Shown piece by piece: positions 1-9,935 of a DNA stretch of 64,000 bases (within the stretch, counting starts at the first letter, position 1; the number at the start of each line of letters is the position of its first letter). Source of the DNA: Actibacterium ureilyticum (GTDB taxonomy: Bacteria; Pseudomonadota; Alphaproteobacteria; Rhodobacterales; Rhodobacteraceae). The stretch is taken from assembly GCF_002285435.1 (NCBI RefSeq), contig NZ_NSBT01000037.1, positions 186,001-250,000 on the forward strand, written 5' to 3'. The translations under genes and the position numbers were made by a program. The notes below the pieces were generated by a model. The model was not told the DNA's origin. It searched no databases and saw only the letters and a list, made by a program, of their open reading frames with translations.

Positions 1-824
1 CGACCGCGTCGGGCAAGTCCGAGCTGGCCCTGCTCATTGCCGAGGCACAGGGTGGCGTCATCGTGAATGCCGATGCTTTGCAGGTGTTTGATGGCTGGCG
101 GGTGCTGACCGCGCGGCCCCCCGCGGCGGATGAGGCGCGCGCGCCGCACCGGCTTTACGGGCATGTGCCCTTCGATGGCGACTATTCCGTGGGGCATTGG
201 CTGCGCGATGTGGCGCCGTTGCTGAAGGGCCCCGAACGGCCGATCATCGTGGGCGGCACCGGGCTTTATTTCACCGCCCTGACCGAAGGGCTGGCCGACA
301 TCCCCCCGACCCCGCCCGCGATTCGCGCGCAGGCCGATGCGCTGCGGTCGGCGGGCGATCTGGGCGCGCTGCTGGCCGATCTGGATGCAGAGACCCGTGC
401 GCGGATCGACACGCAGAACCCGATGCGCGTCCAGCGCGCGTGGGAGGTTCTGAAAACCACCGGGCGCGGGCTGGCCGACTGGCAGGACGCCACCCCTGCC
501 CCGCTGCTGCCGCTGGCGGCGGCCCAGCCCCTGGTCCTGATGCCCGACCGCGACTGGCTGAACGACCGGATCGCGCGGCGCTTCGGGATGATGATCGACG
601 CCGGTGCCCTGGACGAGGCGCGCGCCAACCTGCCCCGCTGGGACCCCGCGCTGCTGTCGGCCAAGGCCATCGGCGCGCCCGAGCTGATCGCCCATCTGCG
701 GGGGCAGATGACGCTGGACGCGGCGATCGAGGCCGCCGTGATCGCCACCCGCCAATATGCCAAACGCCAGCGCAGCTGGTTTCGCGCGCGGATGCGCGAT
801 TGGCGGGCATTGTCGCCCACATGA
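1..824 (+). CDS. miaA: tRNA dimethylallyltransferase MiaA, 5' end missing
   Basis: The gene is cut by the left window edge; the reading frame is open from base 3. MiaA transfers a dimethylallyl group to N6 of A37 in tRNAs reading UNN codons. The visible protein begins inside the P-loop (TASGKSEL), followed by [11 protein letters not shown] (the usual NADSMQVY region) and VGGTGLYF, all typical of the family. The C-terminal [11 protein letters not shown] motif is the conserved tRNA-binding segment. Only the first few residues appear to be lost. It ends about 100 bases before an AraC-type regulator on the same strand, with no obvious terminator between them. Confidence 0.95.
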   Translation, partial: TASGKSELALLIAEAQGGVIVNADALQVFDGWRVLTARPPAADEARAPHRLYGHVPFDGDYSVGHWLRDVAPLLKGPERPIIVGGTGLYFTALTEGLADIPPTPPAIRAQADALRSAGDLGALLADLDAETRARIDTQNPMRVQRAWEVLKTTGRGLADWQDATPAPLLPLAAAQPLVLMPDRDWLNDRIARRFGMMIDAGALDEARANLPRWDPALLSAKAIGAPELIAHLRGQMTLDAAIEAAVIATRQYAKRQRSWFRARMRDWRALSPT

Positions 825-928
825 CACATCCCCGCCCCGTTTGCGCCGCAACTTCGCCAGATTTTCATTGCCCGGGCGCCATGCCCCCCCTAGGTTTAGG
901 CCAACCGCCGCAACCGAGCCGCCCCGTG

Positions 929-1714
929 ATGACACATCCGACCCTGCGCGTGATGCCGATCCAGAAGCTGACCCAAGGCGGCGGCTGGCGCACCGAGGCG
1001 ATGCGCAGCTATGGCCAGCACCAGCTTTTGTGGTTCACCCGCGGCCAGGGGCGCATCACCGTTTCGGGCATCACCCGCGGCTATGGCGCGCATAACGCGG
1101 TCTTCGTGCCCGCGGGCGCGATGCATAATTTCCAGATCACGTCCCAGGTCTATGGCACCGCGCTGTTCCTGTCGCCCGAGCTGGATCTGGGCCTGCCCGC
1201 GCGGCCCTGTCACCTGCGGATCCGCGATGCGCAATCGCAGGCGGAACTGACGCAGACGCTGGATTACATCCAACGCGAATTCGAAGGCGACGCGGTGGGC
1301 CGCGACCGGGCGATGCTGCATCATGCGGGGCTGTTGTCGGTCTGGCTGGAACGTCAGGCGCATGTGAATGACGACGCGCTGGTCCCGCGGGATGCCGCGA
1401 GCCGGCTGGCGCTGCGCTATGCCGATCTGGTCGAACGCGACTTTCGCACGGCAAAATCGGTGTCGCATTACGCGACCGAACTGGGCGTGACGGCCACCCA
1501 TCTGAACCGGACCTGCAAGGATATCAGCGGCCAGACGGCATCGACCTTTCTGGCCAACCGCAAGATCGCCGAGGCGCGGCGCCTGCTGGCCGATACGCGC
1601 ACGCCGATCAAGGACATCGCGGCCACGCTGGGCTTTGCCTCGGCCGCCTATTTCACCCGCGCCTTTCACAGCCGCACCGGCATGGCGCCGGGTGCGTTTC
1701 GGCGCGGTGCCTGA
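929..1714 (+). CDS. AraC family transcriptional regulator
   Basis: Protein of 261 residues. The N-terminal half is a cupin-like sensing domain (the segment FVPAGAMHNF is typical). The C-terminal hundred residues carry two helix-turn-helix motifs of the AraC/XylS type, ending in GFASAAYFTRAFHSRTGMAPGAFR, which matches the family signature. The frame is open much further upstream, but that region shadows miaA; the ATG at 929 gives the expected length. The next gene downstream on the same strand is a peptide-type ABC transporter operon, and two direct repeats lie in the gap, so local control is plausible. The effector is unknown. Confidence 0.88.
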   Translation: MTHPTLRVMPIQKLTQGGGWRTEAMRSYGQHQLLWFTRGQGRITVSGITRGYGAHNAVFVPAGAMHNFQITSQVYGTALFLSPELDLGLPARPCHLRIRDAQSQAELTQTLDYIQREFEGDAVGRDRAMLHHAGLLSVWLERQAHVNDDALVPRDAASRLALRYADLVERDFRTAKSVSHYATELGVTATHLNRTCKDISGQTASTFLANRKIAEARRLLADTRTPIKDIAATLGFASAAYFTRAFHSRTGMAPGAFRRGA

Positions 1715-1752
1715 GCACGGATCGCCGGAAAACGGGTTGAATCCTGCGCCAG

Positions 1753-1786
1753 TGTCGTTTTTGATGCTTGAGAATGTCGGTTTTGA
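1753..1786 (+). promoter_or_regulatory. paired direct repeats, candidate AraC-type operator
   Basis: TGTCGTTTTTGA (1753-1764) and TGTCGGTTTTGA (1775-1786) match at 11 of 12 positions with a 22-bp period, close to two helical turns. They lie 39 bases after the AraC-type gene and about 170 bases before the ABC transporter operon. Paired direct half-sites on one DNA face are the usual layout for AraC-family binding. Regulation is inferred. Confidence 0.45.
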
Positions 1787-1955
1787 ACTACTCTTACAGG
1801 GATAGGCGCGATGATCTGAGGATCGAAGCCAGTACCGAAGAAGGGACGCTGATCCGTGGCCAGACCAGACAGGTTGCGACGCCACGCACATAAGGGCGCG
1901 AAGTCCCGACAGGCAACCGAAAATCATGAACAGCTTACAGGGAGTAAAGCATTCC

Positions 1956-3620
1956 ATGACGGATCGTAATCACCACCGCAGCCGGCTGCACCCCGCCGCC
2001 CGGATGTATGCAGCCGAGGTCAAGACCGGCGACCTGAGCCGGCGCGAGTTCCTGACCCGCAGCACCGCGCTGGGTGTGTCGGCGGCGGCGGCCTATGGGC
2101 TGATCGGCGCGACCGCCCCGGTTCACGCGGCGGCCCATGGCCAGGAAGGCGGGACCCTGCGCGTGCAGATGAACGTGCGCGGGCTGAAGGACACCCGCAC
2201 CGCCGACTGGTCCGAGATCGCCAACCAGACCCGTGGCACGCTGGAATACCTGACCGAATACAACAACGACGGCACCATTCGCGGCATGTTGCTGGAAAGC
2301 TGGGAGGTCAATGACGACGCCACCCAATACACGCTGAAGGTCCGCCCGGGCGTCAAATGGTCCAATGGCGACGACTTCACCGCCGAGGACGTGGCCCGCA
2401 ACGTCGCCCGCTGGTGCGACAAGTCGGTCGAGGCCAATTCGATGGCCGCGCGCATGGGCTCGCTTGTCGATGCCGACACCCAGCAGGCGCGCGAGGGCGG
2501 GATCGTGGTCGTGGACCCGATGACCGTGCAGCTGAACCTGCCGCAATCGGATATCTCGCTGATCGCGGGCATGGCGGATTACCCCGCCGCCGTGGTGCAC
2601 AGCAGCTATGACCCCGAACAGCCGCGCAACATGATCGGCACCGGCCCCTATGAGCTGACCGAGCTTGAGGTCGGCGTGAAATGCGTGCTGACCCGTCTGG
2701 CCGATCACGAATGGTGGGGCACGGCGGTCTATGGCGGGCCGTATCTCGATACGATCGAATATATCGACTATGGCACCGATCCGGCGGCCTGGATGGCAGC
2801 GCTGGAATCCGAAGAGGTCGACATGCTGCATGAAAGCGTGGGCGAGTTCATCGACATCATGGACGATCTGGGCCTGGTGAAATCCGAGGTCGTGACCGCC
2901 GCCACCCTGGTGATCCGGCCCAACCAGCTGGCCGAGGTCGACGGGATGCAGCCCTATGCCGACAAGCGGGTGCGCAAGGCCATCGCGATGGCCGTCAACA
3001 ACGCCGTCTGCCTGGAGCTGGGCTATGGCAACCGGGGCGAGGTCGCGCAGAACCACCATGTGGCGCCGGTGCATCCCGAATATGCCGAGATCGAGCCGAT
3101 CCCCTATGACCCCGCAGCGGCCAAGGCGCTGATGGAGGAAGCGGGCATGATGGATTTCGAACACGAGATCCATTCCATCGACGACGACTGGCGCAAGAAC
3201 ACCACCGACGCGGTGGCCGAACAGCTGCGAGATGCCGGGTTCAAGGTGAAGCGCACGATCCTGCCCGGCTCGACCTTCTGGAACGACTGGACGAAATACC
3301 CGTTCAGCTCCACCAACTGGAACCACCGTCCGCTGGGCGTGCAGATCCACGCGCTGGCCTATCGCTCGGGCGAGGCGTGGAACGAATTCGGCTGGTCGAA
3401 CCCGGAATTCGACGCGCTGCTGGACGAAGCCCTGGCCATTGCGGATGCCGACAAGCGGCGCGAGGTGATGGCCAAGATGGAGGCGCTGATCCAGGAGGAA
3501 GGCGTGACGATCCAGCCCTATTGGCGGTCGCTCTATCGCCACATGCGCGAGGGGCTGGTGGGCACCGACATGCACATCACCTTCGAGCATCACCACTATA
3601 AATGGGCTCTGGCGGCCTAG
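1956..3620 (+). CDS. Tat-exported ABC transporter substrate-binding protein, family 5 (peptide/opine type)
   Basis: Extracytoplasmic solute-binding protein of 554 residues. A twin-arginine signal is visible: SRREFL at residues 28-33, then a hydrophobic stretch and a likely cleavage after VHA near residue 58. Family 5 features include the [28 protein letters not shown] segment, read here as two shorter motifs (TLKVRPG and [15 protein letters not shown]), and GTGPYEL. The ATG at 1956 follows GGGAG; an in-frame ATG at 1926 has a poorer setting. Genes for two permeases and a double ATPase follow, so this is the binding protein of a complete importer. The substrate cannot be read from sequence; di/oligopeptides are the default for the family. 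Confidence 0.9.
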   Translation: MTDRNHHRSRLHPAARMYAAEVKTGDLSRREFLTRSTALGVSAAAAYGLIGATAPVHAAAHGQEGGTLRVQMNVRGLKDTRTADWSEIANQTRGTLEYLTEYNNDGTIRGMLLESWEVNDDATQYTLKVRPGVKWSNGDDFTAEDVARNVARWCDKSVEANSMAARMGSLVDADTQQAREGGIVVVDPMTVQLNLPQSDISLIAGMADYPAAVVHSSYDPEQPRNMIGTGPYELTELEVGVKCVLTRLADHEWWGTAVYGGPYLDTIEYIDYGTDPAAWMAALESEEVDMLHESVGEFIDIMDDLGLVKSEVVTAATLVIRPNQLAEVDGMQPYADKRVRKAIAMAVNNAVCLELGYGNRGEVAQNHHVAPVHPEYAEIEPIPYDPAAAKALMEEAGMMDFEHEIHSIDDDWRKNTTDAVAEQLRDAGFKVKRTILPGSTFWNDWTKYPFSSTNWNHRPLGVQIHALAYRSGEAWNEFGWSNPEFDALLDEALAIADADKRREVMAKMEALIQEEGVTIQPYWRSLYRHMREGLVGTDMHITFEHHHYKWALAA

Positions 3621-3630
3621 GAACCATTGC

Positions 3631-3662
3631 ACAGGGCCATGCCGCAACCGGTGTGGCCCTGT
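3631..3662 (+). promoter_or_regulatory. intercistronic hairpin between binding protein and permease genes
   Basis: ACAGGGCCA (3631-3639) pairs perfectly with TGGCCCTGT (3654-3662) around a 14-base loop. There is no following T-run, so it looks like an mRNA-stabilising or partial-termination hairpin, not a simple terminator. Such hairpins after the binding-protein gene commonly let that protein outnumber the permease. Confidence 0.6.
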
Positions 3663-3749
3663 TCTGCGCCGGTCCGTCGCGGGGCTGGACAAACGCCTGC
3701 CTGAGATGCGGACCAACCGCACGCGCGGCGCCTGAAAACGGGGAGATCC

Positions 3750-4796
3750 ATGCTGAGTTTCATCCTGCGCCGGCTGGGCGTGATGGTGCTGACGATTCTG
3801 TGCCTGACGCTGATCGTCTTCATCCTGACCAACCTGTATCCGAACCTGGAAAAGCTGGCCAAGACCCAGGGCAACATGCGGATGAGCGATACCGAGGTCA
3901 CCGCCTGGCTGGGCGATCGCGGCTATGACCGCCCCACCCTGACGAAATACGGCGAATGGCTGGGCGTGGTGCCGGGCTGGACCCGCACCGATGCCGATGG
4001 CCGGGTCCGGGGCCGCTGCATCGACCCGGGCATGGACCCCGACGATGCGCCGCGCCGTTGCGGCGTGTTACAGGGCGACTGGGGCTATTCGACCGTCTTC
4101 AAGGAAGACGCCGCCACGATCATCGGCAAGCGGCTTCTGCTGACCGGCAAGCTGATGCTGTGGGTGCTGATCGTGATGGTGCCCGCATCGCTGATCGTGG
4201 GCGTGCTGGCGGGCATGCGCGAGGGGTCGAAGCTGGACCGCACCCTGTCGACCGGGTCGATCATCACCACCGCGACGCCGGAATATGTCTCGGGCGTGAT
4301 CTTCATCGCGCTGTTTGCGTCGTCGGCCGTCGGGCTGCGCTGGTTCAAGGGCACGGCCACATCGGCGATGGATGACGCGAATTTTGCCAATTTCACCCTG
4401 CCCGTCCTGACCATCGCGCTTTACGGCATGGGCTATATCGCGCGGATGACCCGTGCCTCGATGGCCGAGGTCATGACCTCGCAATATATCCGCACCGCGC
4501 GGCTCAAGGGCGTGAGCTTTCGCAACATCGTGATGAAACACGCCCTGCGCAATGCGCTGATCGCGCCCTTTACCGTCATCATGCTGCAGATCCCGTGGCT
4601 GCTGAACGGCGTGGTGATCGTGGAAACCCTGTTCAATTACAAGGGCTTCGGCTGGACGCTGGTCCAGGCCGCCGGCAACAACGATATCGAGCTGCTGCTG
4701 GGCGTGTCGGTCGTGTCCGTTATCGTGGTGCTGATCACGCAGCTGATTTCCGATGTGGGTTACGTGTTCCTGAACCCGCGCATCCGCATCTCCTGA
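3750..4796 (+). CDS. ABC transporter permease, DppB/OppB type
   Basis: Inner-membrane permease of 348 residues. It starts with the typical MLSFILRRLGVMVLTI first helix. The binding-protein-dependent transport signature is present near the EAA loop (RTARLKGVSFRNIVMKHALRNAL). The periplasmic loop after the first helix is longer than usual and carries two cysteines about 15 residues apart (the RCID and RRCG segments), which could form a disulfide. A GGGGAG ribosome site lies just ahead of the ATG. It forms a pair with the permease 18 bases downstream. Confidence 0.9.
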   Translation: MLSFILRRLGVMVLTILCLTLIVFILTNLYPNLEKLAKTQGNMRMSDTEVTAWLGDRGYDRPTLTKYGEWLGVVPGWTRTDADGRVRGRCIDPGMDPDDAPRRCGVLQGDWGYSTVFKEDAATIIGKRLLLTGKLMLWVLIVMVPASLIVGVLAGMREGSKLDRTLSTGSIITTATPEYVSGVIFIALFASSAVGLRWFKGTATSAMDDANFANFTLPVLTIALYGMGYIARMTRASMAEVMTSQYIRTARLKGVSFRNIVMKHALRNALIAPFTVIMLQIPWLLNGVVIVETLFNYKGFGWTLVQAAGNNDIELLLGVSVVSVIVVLITQLISDVGYVFLNPRIRIS

Positions 4797-4814
4797 CGCC
4801 GAAGGATCTGACCC

Positions 4815-6236
4815 ATGGACACACTCACCTGGACCGGAACACTCGGCACCGTGCTGGACCCGATCACCTTTTTCGTCGCCATTGCCTTTGCCGTCGCCGT
4901 GGTGGCGCAGATCGTGGTGTCGTTCGTCACGCTGGACGACCGGATCGCGATCAATGCCGATGGCACCGCCACACGCGGGGCCGGGCTGGCCCATCTGGCG
5001 GGCCGCGCGGTGCTGATCCTGCTGCTGGCGCTGATCGGCTGTGTCGCGGCCTATGTCGTGGGCGGGATCGTGATGCCGCATGGGCAGGCGGGCATCGTCG
5101 GCGCCATCGGCAAGCGGTTCCTGCCGGTCTGGATCGCGCTGATCGTGACCTTTGGCCTGTCGATCGCCTTCAAGCGCAAGCTGGGGCTTTACGGCAAGCT
5201 GATGGACAGCACCGTGGGCATGATCGGTTTCGGCATGGTGATGTTCTGGGTCTATACCGCGCTGTTCACCGCCGGGTTCGACTGGATCGCGACCCATGAT
5301 GCGCTGAACCAGATCTCGGGGTTGAAGAACAAGGTGCCCGGCACGCCCGTCCCGGAAGAGGGGCTTTATCCGCATTACCTGCTGGGGGGTGACAACCTGG
5401 CGCGCGATGTCTTCAGCCGCATGATCAAGGGAAGCTGGATCGTGGTGCAGATCGCGCCGCTGGCCACGGCGTTCGCGTTCATGGTGGGGATCACGCTGGG
5501 CCTGCCTGCGGGGTATTACGGCGGGCGGCTGGACACGTTCCTGAGCTTTCTGGCCAACCTGATCCTGGCCTTTCCGGTGATCCTGCTGTTCTATCTGCTG
5601 GTCACACCGGAAATCGTGAACAGCGGGCTGCCGAAATACATGGCCGGTGTGCTGTTCCTGTTCCCGATCGTCTTTCTGGTGATCCTGTACCAGTCGCGGT
5701 TTTTCACCCAACCGGCCAAGCGGAACCTTTATGTCGCGCTGGTGGTGCTGATCGGCGGCTGGATCTATCTGGGCGTGGCGTGGGACGCGGACCCCACCGG
5801 GCTGATCGCGGTGCCGCCGGGGGTGCTGGTGGTGTTCGTATCGGTCGTCTTCGTCAACGCGCCCACCGTGTTCCGGATCGTGCGCGGCCTGGCGCTGGAC
5901 ATCAAGACACGCGACTATGTCGCCGCCGCCCAGACCCGTGGCGAGGGGCCGTGGTACATCATGCTGTGGGAGATTCTGCCCAATGCGCGCGGGCCGCTGA
6001 TCGTCGATTTCTGCCTGCGCATCGGCTATACCACCATCCTTTTGGGCACCTTGGGCTTTTTCGGCCTGGGCCTGCCGCCGGAAAGCCCCGACTGGGGGTC
6101 GACCATCAATGACGGGAGGCGGTTGCTGTCGGCCTACCCCCACCCGGCCCTGCCGCCCGCGCTGGCGCTGATGAGCCTGGTGCTGGGGCTGAACCTGCTG
6201 GCCGATGGCCTGCGTGAAGAATCGCTGAGGGATTGA
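4815..6236 (+). CDS. ABC transporter permease, DppC/OppC type, enlarged
   Basis: Second permease of the importer, 473 residues; most DppC proteins are near 300. The extra length comes from an N-terminal extension with about two hydrophobic segments (roughly residues 16-40 and 58-85) and from an insertion with further hydrophobic stretches between about residues 270 and 360. The family core is clear: LLGGDNLARDVFSR, then the EAA-type loop RDYVAAAQTRGEG, and GLGLPPESPDWGSTIND. The gene sits between the DppB-type permease and the ATPase gene with a minimal gap, so it belongs to the same operon. Confidence 0.88.
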   Translation: MDTLTWTGTLGTVLDPITFFVAIAFAVAVVAQIVVSFVTLDDRIAINADGTATRGAGLAHLAGRAVLILLLALIGCVAAYVVGGIVMPHGQAGIVGAIGKRFLPVWIALIVTFGLSIAFKRKLGLYGKLMDSTVGMIGFGMVMFWVYTALFTAGFDWIATHDALNQISGLKNKVPGTPVPEEGLYPHYLLGGDNLARDVFSRMIKGSWIVVQIAPLATAFAFMVGITLGLPAGYYGGRLDTFLSFLANLILAFPVILLFYLLVTPEIVNSGLPKYMAGVLFLFPIVFLVILYQSRFFTQPAKRNLYVALVVLIGGWIYLGVAWDADPTGLIAVPPGVLVVFVSVVFVNAPTVFRIVRGLALDIKTRDYVAAAQTRGEGPWYIMLWEILPNARGPLIVDFCLRIGYTTILLGTLGFFGLGLPPESPDWGSTINDGRRLLSAYPHPALPPALALMSLVLGLNLLADGLREESLRD

Positions 6237-6247
6237 GGAGAGCGCCG

Positions 6248-8332
6248 ATGGCAAAATGGGATTACGACGGCCCGATCCTGGAAATCGACAAGCTGTCGAT
6301 CAGCTTTTTCACCCGCCTGCGGGAAATCCCGGCGGTGATGGATTTTTCCGTCACCGTGCAACCGGGCGAGGCGATGGGGCTGGTGGGCGAATCCGGCTGC
6401 GGCAAATCCACCGTCGCCCTGGGGGTGATGCAGGATCTGGGCCGCAATGGCCGGATCGTCGGCGGCAGCATCAAGTTCAAGGGCCGCGACCTGGCGCAGA
6501 TGTCGATGGACGAGCTGCGCGATCTGCGCGGCAACGAGATCGCCATGATCTATCAGGAGCCGATGGCCAGCCTGAACCCGGCGATGAAGATCGGCAAGCA
6601 GCTGATGGAAGTGCCGATGATCCACGAAAACATCAGCGCGACCGAGGCTTACGTCCGCGCGCTGGAGGTCGTCACCGATGTCCGCCTGCCCGACCCCAAG
6701 CGGATCCTGAACAGCTATCCGCACCAGCTGTCGGGCGGCCAGCAGCAGCGGATCGTCATCGCCATGGCGCTGATGTCGAAGCCCAGCCTGCTGATCCTCG
6801 ATGAACCCACAACCGCGCTGGATGTCACGGTCGAGGCCGCGGTGGTCGAGCTCGTCAAGGATCTGGGCAAGAAATACGGCACCTCGATGCTGTTCATCAG
6901 CCACAATCTGGGGCTGGTGCTGGAAACCTGCGACCGGCTCTGTGTAATGTATTCCGGCGAGGCGGTCGAGACCGGCTCGATCGAGGATGTGTTCGACCAG
7001 ATGCAGCATCCCTATACACAGGCGCTCTTCCGGTCGATCCCCCTGCCCGGCGCGGACAAGAACGCGCGCCCGCTGGTGGCGATCCCCGGTAACTTTCCCC
7101 TGCCGCACGAACGGCCGCCGGGATGCAATTTCGGCCCCCGCTGCGATTATTTCGAGGCCGGGCGCTGCGACGCGCAGGACATCAAGATGGCCCCCGTCGC
7201 GGGCGATGACCGGCACAGCACCCGCTGCGTGAAGTTCCGGGAAATCGACTGGTCCGCCCCGCCCGCCGTCACCGCCAGCACCGAAAAAGCCCCCGTGGGC
7301 GATGTGGTGCTGAAGATGGACCACCTGAAGAAATATTACGAGGTCGCGGCAAACGCCCTGTTCGGCGGCGGCAGCAAGAAGGTGGTCAAGGCGAACGAGG
7401 ATCTGAGCTTCGAGGCGCGCGAAAGCGAAACGCTGGCCATCGTGGGCGAATCCGGTTGCGGCAAGTCGACCTTTGCCAAGGTGCTGATGGGGCTGGAAAC
7501 CGCGACGGACGGCACCATCACCCTGCACAACACCCAGATTCAGGATGTCCCGATCCAGCGGCGCGACACCGAAACCGTGGCCAATGTGCAGATGGTGTTC
7601 CAGAACCCGTTCGACACGCTGAACCCGTCGATGACCGTGGGGCGTCAGATCATCCGCGCGCTGGAAATCTTCGGCGTGGGCCGGACCGAGGCCGAGCGCA
7701 AGAAGCGGATGTTGGAGCTGCTGGATCTGGTGAAGCTGCCGCGCGCCTTTGCAAACCGGATGCCGCGCCAGCTTTCGGGCGGCCAGAAACAGCGCGTCGG
7801 CATCGCCCGCGCCTTTGCCGGGGACGCGCGCATCGTGGTGGCGGACGAGCCCGTCTCGGCGCTCGATGTGTCGGTGCAGGCCGCCGTCACCGACCTGTTG
7901 ATGGAGATCCAGCGGCAGAACAAGACCACGCTTTTGTTCATCAGCCATGACCTCAGCATCGTGCGCTATCTGAGCGACCGGGTGATGGTGATGTATCTGG
8001 GCCATGTGGTGGAGCTGGGCACAACCGATCAGGTCTTTGCGCCGCCCTATCACCCCTATACCGAGGCGCTGCTGTCCGCCGTGCCCATCGCCGACACCTC
8101 GGTCCAGAAGGAAAGCATCGTGCTGGAGGGCGACATTCCATCGGCCATGAACCCGCCGCCCGGCTGCCCGTTCCAGACCCGCTGCCGCTGGAAATCCGAC
8201 GTGCCGGGGGGCCTGTGCGAGACCGAGGTGCCGCCGCTGCGCACCATGGCCGATGGCCACCAGATCAAGTGTCACCTGGCCGACGATGTGCTGTCGCGCA
8301 TGCAGCCGGTGATCAAGATCGCGGCGGAATAA
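6248..8332 (+). CDS. fused double ATP-binding protein of peptide ABC importer (DppD-DppF type)
   Basis: Cytoplasmic ATPase of 694 residues containing two complete nucleotide-binding domains. Each has a Walker A (GESGCGKST), a signature motif (LSGGQQQR and LSGGQKQR), a Walker B (LLILDEPTTALD and IVVADEPVSALD) and an oligopeptide-transporter C-terminal extension with conserved cysteines (PPGCNFGPRCDYF and PPGCPFQTRCRW). The latter resembles the iron-sulfur-like Opp C-terminal motif. The ATG at 6248 follows GAGGAG with a 7-base spacing. It completes the four-gene importer and overlaps nothing downstream. Confidence 0.93.
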   Translation: MAKWDYDGPILEIDKLSISFFTRLREIPAVMDFSVTVQPGEAMGLVGESGCGKSTVALGVMQDLGRNGRIVGGSIKFKGRDLAQMSMDELRDLRGNEIAMIYQEPMASLNPAMKIGKQLMEVPMIHENISATEAYVRALEVVTDVRLPDPKRILNSYPHQLSGGQQQRIVIAMALMSKPSLLILDEPTTALDVTVEAAVVELVKDLGKKYGTSMLFISHNLGLVLETCDRLCVMYSGEAVETGSIEDVFDQMQHPYTQALFRSIPLPGADKNARPLVAIPGNFPLPHERPPGCNFGPRCDYFEAGRCDAQDIKMAPVAGDDRHSTRCVKFREIDWSAPPAVTASTEKAPVGDVVLKMDHLKKYYEVAANALFGGGSKKVVKANEDLSFEARESETLAIVGESGCGKSTFAKVLMGLETATDGTITLHNTQIQDVPIQRRDTETVANVQMVFQNPFDTLNPSMTVGRQIIRALEIFGVGRTEAERKKRMLELLDLVKLPRAFANRMPRQLSGGQKQRVGIARAFAGDARIVVADEPVSALDVSVQAAVTDLLMEIQRQNKTTLLFISHDLSIVRYLSDRVMVMYLGHVVELGTTDQVFAPPYHPYTEALLSAVPIADTSVQKESIVLEGDIPSAMNPPPGCPFQTRCRWKSDVPGGLCETEVPPLRTMADGHQIKCHLADDVLSRMQPVIKIAAE

Positions 8333-8525
8333 GCCCGGCCCGGCCCACCGGTTTGCGCGGCGGACCGCTCAACCCCGGCAGTCTTTCGCGCAGCGCATGG
8401 GCGTTTTCCGCCGATGGGCGGCAGCGATACGCCCGTTTCCGCCGTCCGCGTGAATGCCTGTTTCGTCTGCCCCCGCCACGCGCCATGACGGCCCACAGGG
8501 AAACTCTCTGCATGAAGGGCGCGCG

Positions 8526-9719
8526 ATGACACAAGCCTCTGACCTGGAACGAGCGATGCTGGATCTGATCAACGCCGAGCGGCTGGCCGCCGGGCGCGAT
8601 CCGCTGGCGCTGGAACTGGTGCTGAACACTTCGGCCGAAACCCATAGCGACTGGATGCTGGACACCGATCTGTTTTCCCATACCGGCGCGGGCGGCTCGA
8701 CGGGCGGCGACCGTATCGTCGCGGCGGGGTTCGATCTGGACGGCGCCTGGGCCTGGGGCGAAAACATCGCCTATCGCAGCACCGGCGGTGATCCGGGCTA
8801 TCTGGACGAGGTCGCGGCGCTGCATGACGCGCTGATGGACAGCCCCGGCCACCGCGCCAACATCCTGTCGGAGAATTTCGACTATGTCGGCATCGGGATC
8901 GAGATCGGCGAGTTCAACGGGTTCGAGGCGGTGATGATCACCCAGAACTTCGCCCGGACCGATGCCGCGGTGCAGCCCGATACCGGCGCCATTGCCGGGG
9001 ATGGCGATACCGCCAATACCGCCCCGGATCTGGTCGCGCAGGATGTCACCCTGTCCCGCGCCCCGGGCGACGGTCTGGTCAATCTGGCCGACCTGATCGC
9101 GGCAACCGATGCCGATGGCGATGCGATCACCCATTACGAATTGCTGGATACCGACGGGCGCAAGAATTTCCTGTGGGCCGATGGCACCCGGATCGACGCC
9201 CGCAAGCCGGTGCAGGTCGCGGCCGACGCGCTGGATCAGGTGCTGGTGCGCCACGACCGCCCCGGCACCCAGACCGAGCTGCAGGTCCGCGCCTTTGACG
9301 GCAGCGATTACAGCGGCTGGGAAACCATCACGCTTACCACCGCGCCCACTGAAGCCCAGACGGCCAATGACGCCCCGGTCGTGACCACCCGCGATGTCAC
9401 CCTGTCCAAGCTGCGCGGCGACCGCTATGCCGATGTGGCCGATCTGGTCGAGCTGTCGGACCCCAATGGCGACACGATCGTGTTCCTGGAACTGCGCGAC
9501 ACCGAAGGGCGCGACAATTTCCTGCTGCGGGACGGCACGAAGCTGGACGCCGAAACGCCCTATCGGCTGGACCCCGAGATGCTGGACGATCTGATGGTCC
9601 GCTTCGATATCGAGGGCAGCGTGACCCAGGTCGACATCCGCGCCTTTGACGGCACGGATTACAGCGACTGGGCCCAGATCGCGATCACCACGCTGGCCAA
9701 CAGCGATCTGATTGGCTGA
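8526..9719 (+). CDS. CAP (SCP/PR1) domain protein with two tandem cadherin-like repeats
   Basis: Protein of 397 residues. Residues about 8-150 form a CAP domain with the metal-site pattern: an early His (AETHSDWM), the Glu of AWGENIAYR and the late His of SPGHRANIL. Two repeats of about 110 residues follow, both with the layout DVTLS...DADGD or DPNGD...FLW/FLL...AFDGxDYS, similar to repeats of secreted calcium-binding proteins. There is no N-terminal signal peptide, so type I or other non-classical export is likely but no secretion genes are adjacent. The start follows AAGGG with 6-base spacing. The ligand is unknown. Confidence 0.82.
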   Translation: MTQASDLERAMLDLINAERLAAGRDPLALELVLNTSAETHSDWMLDTDLFSHTGAGGSTGGDRIVAAGFDLDGAWAWGENIAYRSTGGDPGYLDEVAALHDALMDSPGHRANILSENFDYVGIGIEIGEFNGFEAVMITQNFARTDAAVQPDTGAIAGDGDTANTAPDLVAQDVTLSRAPGDGLVNLADLIAATDADGDAITHYELLDTDGRKNFLWADGTRIDARKPVQVAADALDQVLVRHDRPGTQTELQVRAFDGSDYSGWETITLTTAPTEAQTANDAPVVTTRDVTLSKLRGDRYADVADLVELSDPNGDTIVFLELRDTEGRDNFLLRDGTKLDAETPYRLDPEMLDDLMVRFDIEGSVTQVDIRAFDGTDYSDWAQIAITTLANSDLIG

Positions 9720-9935
9720 TCCTGTCCACGGGGTCTGGCGCAGGCCGTTGCCTGTCCCGAAAACCCTGACGACACGCAATCTACCGCGGCGCGGTGACCG
9801 AAACGGCAATTCGTGATATGATTTGATCGAGCAATTTTGGCTCGACGATAACGTCTGGCAAGGCGCCCGGTATGCGTGGGCGGACCGGCCGGGCCTCGAT
9901 TTTTCAGCTCGTTATTTCATATCAAGGATAGTCAA

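Noticed and set aside
4068-6254. A 728-codon minus-strand frame across the permease genes
   Set aside because: His/Gln/Arg-rich translation typical of an antisense shadow; the permeases are well supported.
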